Assembly: GCA_001584585.1 (NCBI GenBank)
Contig: LSYV01000004.1
Location: 3,543,691 to 3,580,132 of the forward strand
Length of the DNA stretch: 36,442 bases
Reading direction: 5' to 3'
Source: Gonium pectorale
Lineage: Eukaryota; Chlorophyta; Chlorophyceae; Chlamydomonadales; Volvocaceae
The position numbers and the translations under genes are program-made. Of this stretch, positions 1 to 9,140 are shown in pieces; positions within the stretch are counted from its first letter, which is position 1, and each line of letters starts with the position of its first letter. The notes beneath the pieces were generated by a model. The model was not told where the DNA came from. It searched no databases and saw only the letters and a list, made by a program, of their open reading frames with translations.

Positions 1-106
1 GCAAAGGTTGAACCGTACATGATCATAGAACAGAACGTCCCGCAGTTCACGGGAGCGCTGTCCACACCCTCCGGCTACCAGGGCCCATACAGCACCATGG
101 TACTAG

Positions 107-532
107 CTACCTTGGCCAGCTCACTGCCGGTGGTCCACGGACAGCTGTTTGCGGTTCCGGGGATCCGTACTTTTCCATGATTGCTTTGAAGTCTGGGTGG
201 TGCGCCATCTCGTGCTGTGCTGTGGGCTCAGTTTCGACGACGTACTTGACGGCTTCAGCGACGGCTTCTGGGGGCACCTTGTGCGGGCGCCCTGGGGTTG
301 GCAGGTCGTGGACGTCAAAGTTTTCCTCCAGCCAGCTGGACCACTTGTTGATGTATTGGCTGGGGTTGGATGGGAGGTCCACCTGCCAGCCTTGTCCCGC
401 TGCGAGCCGCTCAAGCTCCTGTATGGCGTAGGGCCCCACGTTGTGGCGCTTCCCACCTTTTGCGGTTTGGGGCGCATCGATTTTAACCAGGATGCCCGCA
501 ATCCCGGCTAGCAGACGAAGCCGCTTAATGTC
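107..532 (-). pseudogene. Transposase-like N-terminal fragment with HTH-type segment
   Basis: An open frame without a clear start runs on the minus strand from about 532 to a stop near 107. It contains a block GPYAIQELERLAAGQGW, then PSNPSQYINKWSSWLE, then a GRPHKVPPEAVAEAV segment. The last piece looks like the basic helix-turn-helix linker often found at the N-terminus of DDE-type transposases in green algae. This is a family resemblance from memory, not a domain hit. No catalytic DDE part lies in the window. The frame abuts the LINE fragment at 508-1386, so two mobile elements appear to have been joined or nested here. Alternative: an unrelated low-copy protein fragment. Confidence 0.33.
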
Positions 533-1386
533 ACGTTCCTCTGTTGAGTCCCGTGCGGCTGCTGGCTGCTCGGCATGGGACGGCGCCTGAGGGCCCGCCC
601 ATTCAGCACAACGAGTTCATGCATCCTACAAAACATTGCTAGCGCTATCCCAAACACGTTCGGCGTTGCCCTGTCTTCGGACCGCCGAGGCGGAATAGCA
701 CGATACCCATGCATGTCCACCACGTCCACCAAGTCCACGCCCACCAGTTCACCCAACTCCACCCATTGCTCAAGATCGGGGACGTCCACCGATGGGGCGC
801 TCCCCAGCCGCGCGTTCCAGTCGCCTAACAGCAAGAGTTCATCCCTGAGCCGGCAGTTGGCGATAAGCACCGACTCAATGTGCTGGTACAGTGCCTCCGC
901 TACCTCACGTCCCGGACACCTGCTACCCCCCTTGTACTGGGTTGAGTCGCTGGGCGACACGCAGCAAGCACCAATTAGCAACTGCGCCCATCTCTGCCTA
1001 ACCCGCGGGCCTCGTGCCGTAGCCAGACCATCTTGCACCCTGAGAGATCACACCAACCCCCCAGCGCTGTGCACGTTCCGTCCAGTTCCGTGCGGACGAA
1101 CACCGATACCCCACCATGGCCCCTGCCCCCCTCCCCCGCTGCTGACGCCGTCACCTCGCGGGCGGCGGACCGAGGCGGTGGGGTGGGCTGGACCTCACCA
1201 TCTCGCTCGGCGTACCAGTGGTGGAAGCCGGGCAGGTGAATGGCCGCTGTGGGGCAGCTGGGGGCGCAGTGTTTCGGTCACGACCAGCAGGTCATGGCGA
1301 GCCGCCAGCCGCAGGAAGGCAGGCTCACGCAGCTTAGCTGGGGTGAGACCTCGGGCGTTCCAGAGGAGCACCCGCAGATCCCGCAC
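508..1386 (-). pseudogene. L1-type LINE ORF2 endonuclease domain, frameshifted
   Basis: This is the apurinic-like endonuclease (exonuclease-endonuclease-phosphatase fold) that nicks target DNA for LINE retrotransposition. Reading down the minus strand, ORF2 starts at the ATG at 1386 with a motif VLLWNARGLTPAKLREPAFL followed by LLVVTETL, the classical N-terminal Asn and Glu motifs. The frame then breaks. A second frame around 1105-1003 gives GGVSVFVRTELDG and KMVWLRHEA. A third frame to 508 gives QLLIGACCVSPSDSTQYKGG and LLLGDWNARLG, the GDxNARxG motif. The domain ends at about HELVVLNGRAL, after which the sequence changes. Reverse transcriptase is missing, so this is a truncated, inactive copy with at least two frameshifts. 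Confidence 0.75.
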
Positions 1387-1404
1387 GCCAGCATCGGCAG
1401 CCCC

Positions 1405-1860
1405 CTAGCGCTTGCTCGCCGCGCCATCGCCACCGCTGGGCCCCGCGCCGCCACCCTGGTCGCCGCCGCCGTCGCCGCCACCGCCGCCTTGCGCGCTGCC
1501 GCCGGCCTCCGCGCCGCTGCCCGTGGCGGTGGTGGCCGCGGTCGCCGCGGTGTGAGCCTCGCTGGCGGCCGCCAAAGTGGCCTGCTTGGCGGCAAGGTCC
1601 GTCTTGGCCTGCCGCAGCCCCGCGTTGGCTGCCTTCGCCTTTGCCTGGGCGCCATCTACAACCACCCGCTTGGTCTGACCGCGCGGAGCGGGCGACCGTT
1701 CGGCAATGTCCACCGCCGTCTTAGCCTCTACCAGTACTGCCTTGGCGGCCGTCATCACCTTGCGCGCTGCCGCCTCAGCCGCTGCGGCCGCAGCGAGGGT
1801 GGCCTCCGCCGCCTGGGCCTCCGGGGAGGGCGCGGGCGGAAGGGGGGGCGGGACGGGAGG
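1405..1860 (-). pseudogene. Probable C-terminal part of the LINE ORF1 protein
   Basis: This minus-strand frame is Ala/Lys-rich (KAVLVEAKTAVDIAE, AKAANAGLRQAKTDLAAKQA), which suggests a helical or coiled-coil stretch. It ends in a Gly-rich tail and GAASKR before a stop at 1405. The endonuclease frame starts at 1386, only 18 bases downstream, the arrangement expected for ORF1 and ORF2 of an L1 element. I assign it by position and composition alone. The N-terminal limit is unclear because upstream sequence is simple Pro/Ala/Arg-rich in every frame. No zinc knuckle or RNA-binding motif was recognised. Confidence 0.4.
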
Positions 1861-3129
1861 AGGCGGGGCGCGGCGTGGCTGGGGGGGAGGGCGGCCGCGG
1901 CGCGCGCCCCATCGGCGGCGTATGAGGAGCCGAGGACGTGCCTGATGGGAGGAGGACGGGTTATGCGCCGCCGCAATTCACTGCCCACTTGGGTGAGTGC
2001 AGCCAGTGGGGACTTGCCCAATATGACAAAGGTGTAAGCGACGGCCCGATACAGGCCAGTCCCAGCCAGACTATGAGTGCCATGAAGAGCAACCGATGAG
2101 CTCCCACACACTCCCCACGATGCTCAGCTGCGGTGGCGTCTGCCCCGGCAACGACGCAGCGCCCCGAGGCGCGGCCAACATGGGCCCCAGCCTCCAGCAC
2201 ACAGTATGACAGTCCAGTCAAGCCCGCAGCGCCCCAACGCGACGGCCCAACAAGGTGGTGCATCGGCAGAGGCGCTCCACTGTAGCTTCGCCCCGCTGGC
2301 TGGCTGCGCGGCGAAGCCCCCCTAGCCGCCACAGTAACTCGCATCCATAGGCGTGCGGATGACGCAGCCGATCCTGGTCCGGCCTGCCGACTGTGTGGCT
2401 GCCCGCGTGGGTCGCGCATACAGCACACTGCTGCCCGGCCCCCAAACTGAGGCCGCAACAGCGGCGCTGCAACTGGTTTACACTGGTGCCAGCAGGCACT
2501 CCACGCGTCAATGCCTGCTCGAGATCGGTCAACAGCGTGCCCAAACACTGTGTGGGAGGGGGGGGGTGGATGTTGACGGGCTGGGCGCCAGCACCCGTCC
2601 CGTCCGGCGGCCAAGCCAGTCCTTGCCTTCGTTTCACCGGCTCCAAGACAGTGTTGGGGGTCCAGCGGCTGCCAGGCACGTGCCATCGAGCCGGCAGCGT
2701 CCGCGTCGGTGGCTGAACCGAGGTGGTCGTATCGTCGGAACAAATGCCGTTGCAGGTTTGTGCATGCGTGTGCCTCAGCCGCACATCCCATCCCTATCCC
2801 CGTCCTCCTCAGTCCCAGGGTGTGTGTGGGGGGGAGGCATGATGCGCCGCCCTTCCCAATGCGCATGCAGGGCACAGCCGCGTTAGGTGCCTCTTGCGGC
2901 TGCCGGAGCGCAGATGCCTGCTGCTCTGTGGTGCAAACGCGCCATGATGAGTCACAAGGAGCCCCAAGCCAAGGCGCCAAGCCAAGGCCATGCTTGCTCC
3001 TTGCACGCGCAGAGCGCTGGCGCTGAAACCCACTTCTCAACACCAAAACCCGAGGCACCTGCGCCTGACCGCTGTCACCACCGTCCCTACGCTACGGCAC
3101 TCCTTGGTTGGGCCCTCAGCCGGCCACAC
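1861..3129. other. No gene recognised
   Basis: Several overlapping open frames on both strands have Arg/Pro/Ser/Ala-rich translations typical of chance frames in GC-rich DNA. No motif, splice-phase pattern or TE signature was found. A G-rich run (about 2555-2570) and a second (about 2829-2837) are the only compositional features. Confidence 0.5.
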
Positions 3130-3393
3130 CTGCCAACGAAGTCCACCTTGCTGAAGTCCATGTCGTGCAGCTGCTTAACCTGCTCCAGGCTGCGGATCGG
3201 CGTGTCGATGATGGGCCCCTTGTTGTCATCAATCTCAAAGTTCACCCCGATTCCTGGAAGGGGCGTCAGGTGACGCCATCGGGCTTGAAAGAGTTCCACG
3301 GCTGCAAGCTGATCTCCACGATATGCTCCGTCGTCTCCGAGCGCTCACGAAAGGAGGGTGCTTCTTGGCAAGCTCCCAGTAAACCTTTTGGCG
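3130..3393 (-). pseudogene. Uroporphyrinogen decarboxylase fragment (broken)
   Basis: Uroporphyrinogen decarboxylase makes coproporphyrinogen III in haem and chlorophyll synthesis, in the plastid in algae. Minus-strand translations in three frames give consecutive parts of the N-terminal half: [10 protein letters not shown], then [18 protein letters not shown] and NSFKPDGV, then [33 protein letters not shown] and [10 protein letters not shown]. These match the family's RERSE, SLQPW, FKPDGVILFSDILTPLPG and KGPII blocks. A one-base loss lies before RERSE. The ILFSD block between PDGV and LTPLPG is missing, as if about 16 bases were deleted. A GT donor-like site follows VG(R) at 3128-3129. No other exons were found in the flanks, so this is an orphan, inactive exon fragment, probably from a duplicated or moved gene. 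Confidence 0.75.
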
Positions 3394-4357
3394 CGGCGAG
3401 GATGCGCCATCCCGACAAAGTTTGCTTACCCGTACGCCCATGCAAAGCCCATGATCATAAAACACGTTACCGTCCCGCCTGGCGCATCATCCAGCAAGGA
3501 GCGCGCTCCACCTTCTCATCACGGGCCGCACGCACCATGAGCGGCTCCTGGACGGCACCCGCCGCGGGCAGAGCATTGGCAACCACTGTAGGCGCCCTCG
3601 CTTGCCCAACCGCAATGGGCTTTGAAAGCGCGGTTCCTCAGAACAGCGCTCCGCCCCAGACCCGTGCCCATAGCCGTCGTGTGGCCGTTCATGATTCAAG
3701 TTCACTATCTGCCGCCAAAAGAGAAACCAGGTTTTGCAACTAGTGGTAGACAATAGTCCCCAACACTGAGTCCCAGATGTCAGCACGACAATCTGGTCGG
3801 CCACAAAATGCTGGCAAAAGACGCGAAGGTGGCCAGGACTCTACCAGTACCCGATCTGGGTACGCAAAGGCGGTTGTAAAACGGTCAACCTCGAGCTACA
3901 CCAGCCTTTCCCGTCTGTTCGGCGGCTATAACGAAGTAGTATGTGGATTGTGGGGTATGTTTATCGCAAAAGATCTGCCATATGCTTAGGTGAGGGAAGG
4001 GACAGGGAGTGGGACTGGGATGGGTCGTTGAGGGTTTGCACTAGGCGCGCACTTGTAGCTCTCACCATGTAGGGTTATCTAGCGTCCTTCACAGCCTTGG
4101 GCCGATGCCCAACCCCTTGGAGACGCTGCCATGTGCGTGCCAGGAACAGCCCTGGGCACCACGCCATTGTGGACTCACGTGGCGGCATACGTCCAGGGTA
4201 TACCTGTTGCGCGGTACACTGTTCGCCCCCCTAGGCCGGACGGTGGGAGAAGAGGGGATCGCCAGGTAGCAGTGGGCCTTCACGTAGACACGGAGTCGTG
4301 TACGATGAAGCGATGAAAGAGCCATCCCTACAGCGCCACACACGCCAAAGCCGATAG
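3394..4357. other. No gene recognised
   Basis: Open frames here are short and have no recognisable motif. I looked for the missing 5' exons of the decarboxylase fragment on the minus strand (MRQAGR-type motif) and did not find them. Confidence 0.5.
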
Positions 4358-4573
4358 GAGCAAGGAAAGGCGGAGGAGCTGATCAAAGCGCTGACCACCG
4401 CCAACGAGCTGAGGGCGCAGGAACTGGAGCTTAAACGTGATGAGGAGGTCCGTGCCAAGTCACGGGTGGTGCAGCTTATGGAGCACCTTCTGCGGCATAA
4501 CTGGGGCGACGCAGAGGACCGCCGCCGCTGCCGCACTGTTCACCCAAGCTCCGACAGCGAGGGCGACGACTAG
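4358..4573 (+). CDS. Orphan C-terminal coiled-coil exon
   Basis: A frame without a start codon opens just after an in-frame TAG at 4355 and ends at TAG 4571-4573. Its 71 residues are strongly charged and heptad-like (AEELIKALTTANELRAQELE, LKRDEEVRAKSRVVQLMEHL), followed by RHNWGDAEDRRRCRT and an acidic tail SSDSEGDD. A possible splice acceptor (GATAG) lies directly at its start. The helix-plus-acidic-tail form is like C-termini of DNA-binding or transposon-encoded regulatory proteins, but I do not recognise the family. No partner exon could be linked upstream, so it may be the last exon of a decayed gene or transposon. Confidence 0.42.
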   Translation, partial: EQGKAEELIKALTTANELRAQELELKRDEEVRAKSRVVQLMEHLLRHNWGDAEDRRRCRTVHPSSDSEGDD

Positions 4574-5190
4574 TTGTATGCTGGGCGGTCATGTTGAGGG
4601 TGGTGGGTGCGGCGGCGGGTATGGGGCTGGCGGCTGCATAGTCATGTGGGCAATACCCATGCCGTTTTTTTGCGTATCCATTTTTATCATGGGTGGATGC
4701 ACGCATGCAAAAAAACACACAGCACACACCGGTCCTGGTTAGCTCCCTTTTCTCGGCCGTACATAAGCGCGCCCGTCGTTTCGGACATTTTGAACATTCC
4801 TCATTCACAGAAAAAGACATGACGTTGTTTACGCAAGTCATTGTTCATACAGATGCGGGCGAGGCGTTGTGACGGGCGGTCTAACACTCCTTATGGCGGG
4901 CGGTCCAACCTTTTTTGGGTACCAGGGGGGGGCAACGGTGAAATGGTGGGCGGGCGCTGTGTCGGGCGCTGTCGAATATGGGCTGTGTGCAAGTGCGGAA
5001 GAGCGCTACAGACGCGCCATTTCATGTGCTCGGTTCGAACTTTGCACCGCAGTGTCAAAATATGCAACCCAGCCGTACCTTTCCATTTGCCGGCACGGCA
5101 CGTCCTCGTGAGCATCCCACCCCACCTTCTGCTGCACGACAGCAACAGAGGCAGCGCGTCAGTCACGGGGCAGGCGTTGCTCCACGCAAC
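4574..5190. other. No gene recognised; upstream region of the RecA-like frame
   Basis: This stretch has lower GC content with short T, A and G runs. An open frame from 4978 continues in phase into the RecA-like exon, but its N-terminal translation (KSATDAPFHVLGSNFAPQ) shows no conserved motif. It may be 5' untranslated or transit-peptide sequence. Confidence 0.4.
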
Positions 5191-5903
5191 ATGTTAGCCG
5201 ATCACGATGTAGCCGAAGCGGCTCGGAGGGCCAACAGTTTGCTCGATGGCGTCGACACCAACCTGCTGCCAGGGCGCACCCGCTCCTTTCACGATGGTTT
5301 GTTGCCTGGCGGGACACTGACCCTCGTGGCAGGCGCGCCGGGCAAGAGTAACGTGGCGCTCTTGACGGCTGTAGCGTCATTGGCGCCCCAGTGTTTGGCA
5401 AGTACCACGATCCTATGCCGCCAGTACATTTAAACGGGCTTCACGTTCCCCCCCCCCCCCCGCGTGATTGTCTACGAGGTGGAGGGGCGACTGGAGAATG
5501 TTAACGTTACAATCGCTGCCTTCTTGTCCCATGGCGACCCGTCCATCAACGTGGCCGACCAGCAGGTGGGTACTTCCGTTTTTTTTTCACAGGGATGCGC
5601 ATGCAGGGGGTTGTCGACTTGAGCAGCTCACGCGAACACGCTGTGTGTACCTGTCAGCAGAAAAGCCCCCCCCCCTTTCGTCCCTGTTCCTCCTCTTTTT
5701 CATTCTCAGATCAAGTTTAGGTCGTGCGGGGCGGGTCAGGGGCGTGACCTGTGCCTTGACACGGGGCTGCTCCCAAAAATCAAGTCGGAGTGTCGGACCT
5801 CGACGACCAGTTGGTGGTGATGGTGGTCGTGGACTCGCTCATGGCTGCGCTGTACGACCCCTCATTCTCGAACGACATAAATGTCATGCACACCGTCATG
5901 AGG
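5191..5903 (+). pseudogene. RecA/RAD51-like ATPase fragment with shortened Walker A
   Basis: Three blocks in order resemble the RecA fold of RAD51 paralogues or related P-loop ATPases. Block 1, from ATG 5191, has EAARRANSLLDGVDT and LLPGGTLTLVAGAPGKSNVA (Walker A region). Block 2, 5461-5562, gives RVIVYEVEGRLENVNV, like the strand after Walker A. It ends at a CAG/GTGGGT donor. Block 3, about 5790-5903, gives DLDDQLVVMVVVDSLMAALY, a Walker B-like hydrophobic run ending in Asp, closed by an AGG/GTAAGG donor. The usual GxxGxGK[ST] appears as GAPGKS, two residues short. A 15-C run precedes block 2, no good acceptor exists there, and later exons were not found. A decayed or badly assembled gene is likely. 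Confidence 0.4.
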
Positions 5904-5935
5904 GTAAGGGGACACGCCGAGCGACGATTCGGCTG

Positions 5936-6228
5936 CATCCGCTCCTTCGCCTCCGTGGCCTTGCGCCTGCGGTGGCAGCTGCGGCTGCTGCTGCGGCGGC
6001 TGGTTCTCCCCAGCGCCCTGCAGGGCATCCATTCGGGGTAGGGACGAAGACGTACGTGGGAGACGGCGGGCGGTGCAGACAACGGCACGGCAGGAGTCAA
6101 AGCAGACGAGATTGGTGAGACGGGGATTGATGGCAGTCGACACAGACAAGCGAGGCACAGACGCGCCGCACCTACCCTGCTTTCACCACTGGTGCCGGCT
6201 GCACCCGCTCCTTCGCCTCCGTGGCCGG
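5936..6228 (-). repeat. Partly duplicated segment at the kinase 3' end
   Basis: A nearly identical 25-base core lies at about 5936-5961 and again at about 6203-6228, embedded in similar flanks. On the minus strand both encode ATEAKER(M/V)QP, although in different surrounding frames. Both copies follow a block resembling the CTGCATCCAGCTGCCCTG stretch near the kinase domain end. It may be a local duplication of a 3' exon, or may have helped to scramble the end of the kinase gene. Confidence 0.4.
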
Positions 6229-8280
6229 CGTCGGCCGCAGCGCTGTCGCGGCGTCCGCAGGGCAGCTGGATGCAGGGCGGAAAGCCGACCAGCATCTCGA
6301 AGTAAGGCCAGGATGCCCACGCTCCAGACGTCCGCGGCGGTGGAGTAGACGAGCCCAGGCACGTCCTTGTTGTCGTGGGGGCCCGCCTTGAGCGGGCAGC
6401 GGCACACCTCGGGCGCCTACAGCGAGTTGGTTCCGGGCGGAAGGGAGGGCGGGTGAGGCGGGTGGCGTCGCGAGGCCCGCGAGTTGAGATGAATCCAGCC
6501 TTCCCCCCTGGGTCGATTCCACCTCAGAAAGAATGGCATGGGCGTGTGCTTTCTATGCCCCGCCCGACCATGGCCCCTTACGCCCCTTCCCGCCCCGCCC
6601 CCGGTCGCACCATGTACTCCATGGTGCCCGTGCGGGTGACGGCTCGTTCAGCGTTGAGGTCTATGGCCGCCCCCAGATCCGCAACCCGCAGCTTCCACTC
6701 CCGCCGTGAGCAGCAGATTCTCGGGCTGATGGGGATACACGCGGGGGGGGGGGGGCGAGGGCGGGGAGGGGGGAAAGAGGAGAGGAGGGCTCTGTCAAAA
6801 AGGCCGTACACGATATGGGCAGGCCTTTGGTGCAGGGAGGAGGGAGAGATCACGCTTCAGGCGTGTGGAGGGAGCGCGAGATAGGAGATGGGGCAGGGTG
6901 AGTGGAGGTAGGGCGCCAGTGAACAATGCTGGAGAGGGCTCCGGCACGAGGCGCGGGAGGTGACGCCCCGCCGGTCGCTGGCACCTCCGCCACGCCTCGC
7001 CCACACCGCCCACCTTTATGTCGCGGTGGCAGATGCCGCTGCTGTGCAGGTAGGCCAGCGCCTCCAGCAGCGGCACCAGCACCAGCGCCCGCTCGTTCAT
7101 GCGGCAGCCGGGCAGCTCGCGGTGAATCCGGAACAGGTCGCCGCGGGCGGCGCTCTCCAGCACCAGCACAGCGCGCTCGTGCTCCTGCGAGAGTCGGTTC
7201 GCTTGTCGGTTGTTGGTTGATGCTTGATTGTTACGGGATTGCTGGGTCGTCGGTTGGGTGGTTCACGTAGCGGGGGCTGGGACGGATGGAAAGGGTGACA
7301 TGTGCGTGCGTGTAACGCAACTTGCAAATCGCAGGTTTGGGCCGAGGTTGCCTTAGATCTCGTTTCTTGGATCTCGTTTGACTGGCCGAGGCAGTGATAA
7401 CATGTGGCAACAACGGCAACGGCAGGGACTGCGGATTGACGGCTTGCGTACGGCGCGCGCACCTCGAACACGCCGTACAGGGCCAGTATGTTGGGGTGCA
7501 CCAGCTCCGTGTGGATCCGGATCTCCCGCACGATGGTGTGTACGGCATTCTCCGGAACCCGTTGCAGGTCATACACCTTGAGCATGACGCGCATTCCGCT
7601 GTGCAGGCAGGTTGTCTGAGCGATGGGGAGGTGGCAAGGGGGCAGGGGGGCCACTCAGCCCAGGGGTATCGAAGTTGGGAAACGTATCAGGCAGGGGCTC
7701 AGAATCGAGAGCGATGCGTGACAATTGGCAGCGAGGAAGCGCATCCAACAGACACCCCCGAACAGGTTGAACGCCCGAACTCGCTCCCTTCCTTGCCCCG
7801 TAGCTCTAATGGCTGTGCCGGCCTCGGAAGACACGCCCCCAGCACAAACCCTCAACCAGCACGTTGGAACACAGAGTGCACAACGTTCCCACGGCTACCG
7901 ACCACATCGCCCACCTTGTACACGGATGAGACCCCCCCCCGGTATAGCCGGGCGCCGATTCGGTAGTCCGAAAACCGCCACATGGGCCGCCACATGGCCG
8001 CCGGCAAGCCAGCGCCGACCGCGAGCAGCGTGCTGCCGCCGCCCTCGCCCCCGGCGGCGCTGGCTGTGGTGGCAGCACCGGAGGACGAAGAGTGCTGCGC
8101 CGTGACGGCAGGAGCAGCGGCGGCTGGTGACGGCGGGCCTGCTGGGCGTGACGACGACGACGCCTGACGCGGCGGCAGTGGCACCGAGGGCTGGCTTGGC
8201 GGGGGCGGGGGGCCGTCAGCGGCACCGACGCCGGCTGCGGACGTATGCGGCTGCACACGCTGCGGCGGGTACGACATCAT
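6176..8280 (-). pseudogene. Serine/threonine protein kinase, five exons, two apparent frameshifts
   Basis: The exons are 8280-7915, 7615-7463, 7184-7014, 6725-6611 and 6416-6176, all joined in phase 0 at GT/AG borders. The in-frame ATG at 8280 was chosen because the longer frame opens only with GTG. A Pro/Ser/Ala-rich leader precedes the kinase domain. Motifs in order: glycine loop RLYRGGVSSVYK, ATP lysine in MRVMLKVYDL, REIRIHTELVHPNILALYGV, catalytic loop ICHRDIK/PENLLLTAG, RVADLGAAIDL (DLG instead of DFG), RTGTMEYM/APEV, and ADVWSVGILA. One frame break lies between LLLTAG and LRVADLG (about 6690-6705). Another lies between GILA and YFEMLVGFPP, explained by one extra T near 6303. The C-terminal lobe after GFPP was not found. 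Two breaks suggest a recent pseudogene or base-calling errors. Kinase identity is firm, the subfamily is not. Confidence 0.8.
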
Positions 8281-8373
8281 GGATTGCGTTGAGGGCTGGC
8301 TGCGGACTACAGCGGCCGCCGCCACCGCCGTGGAGGTTGCAGAGGCCGACGGAACGCCGACGGACGAGGTGGC

Positions 8374-8382
8374 ATATATAAT
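8374..8382 (-). promoter_or_regulatory. TATA-like box of the kinase gene
   Basis: ATTATATAT on the minus strand lies about 95 bases upstream of the chosen kinase ATG (8280), in GC-rich surroundings where such a run is rare. Function is inferred from position. Confidence 0.4.
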
Positions 8383-8927
8383 CACGACAAGTAAGGCGCG
8401 GGGGTGGAGGGCTGCGTCGGCGGCGCCCCCGCTATGTTCAGCAGGGCCGTCCGTTGTTGTGTCTGTGCGACCGTTGGATGGACAAGCAGTGGCATACTGG
8501 CGGTCCTGGCGGGCGCGTAATGGCGGACGTGGGGCATCCTCCCGTTTTGTTGAGCGCCGAATCCACGCGCGCCCTGGCTGTGGAGCGTCGAGCTCGTTTG
8601 CGGAGAGAGGGTGCCTGATGATACATCGGTTGGAATGAGCTCGGAACTGAGCCTGCCCGGGCCGCGAGAGAGAGGCGGAGACGACCTAACGGGCGTCGGC
8701 GACAAGAGTGCGCGCGCTATCGTTGTTGCGACCAAGAAGCCGTCCTAGCAGCCTCAACGAGCTCGCAAAGCCCTTGAGCCTCTTCTTTGATGCCGGCTCG
8801 GCGGACGTGCCTTTCAAGCTTTCCTCCGAGTCATTCACAGGTACCAGCAGCCTGTGTGGCATGGCGGATAGTTCTTGCGCTGCTTTATCGATTTTATCAT
8901 CAGAGAAAACTGTCTAGTATGCCGTGT

Positions 8928-8935
8928 TATATATA
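8928..8935 (+). promoter_or_regulatory. TATA-like box of the glycosyltransferase gene
   Basis: TATATATA lies about 205 bases upstream of the glycosyltransferase ATG (9141). Together with the minus-strand box at 8374-8382 it marks the interval 8281-9140 as a divergent upstream region of 860 bases. Short open frames within it (for example 8708-8917) show no motif. Confidence 0.4.
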
Positions 8936-9140
8936 GTAAGCGCCCCAGCAGGGCGGGGGGGTGTACGGAACCTATCTACCCTCACTTCAAAGCCGACTTG
9001 GGGGCGCCCATGCGTTCAGGATACCCAAGAGATCAAACCCTTACAGTTTACATTGCGTCCTGTAATGTTAGCGGCGGCGTCAATCGTCTGGCCAAAATAG
9101 TCCAATACACCCGGTACCACCTGTAACTCCCTTCTTAGCG

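Noticed and set aside
1961..3058. Minus-strand frame of 365 residues
   Set aside because: No recognisable motif, Cys/His/Arg/Trp in unnatural amounts, and no conserved partner; judged a chance frame.
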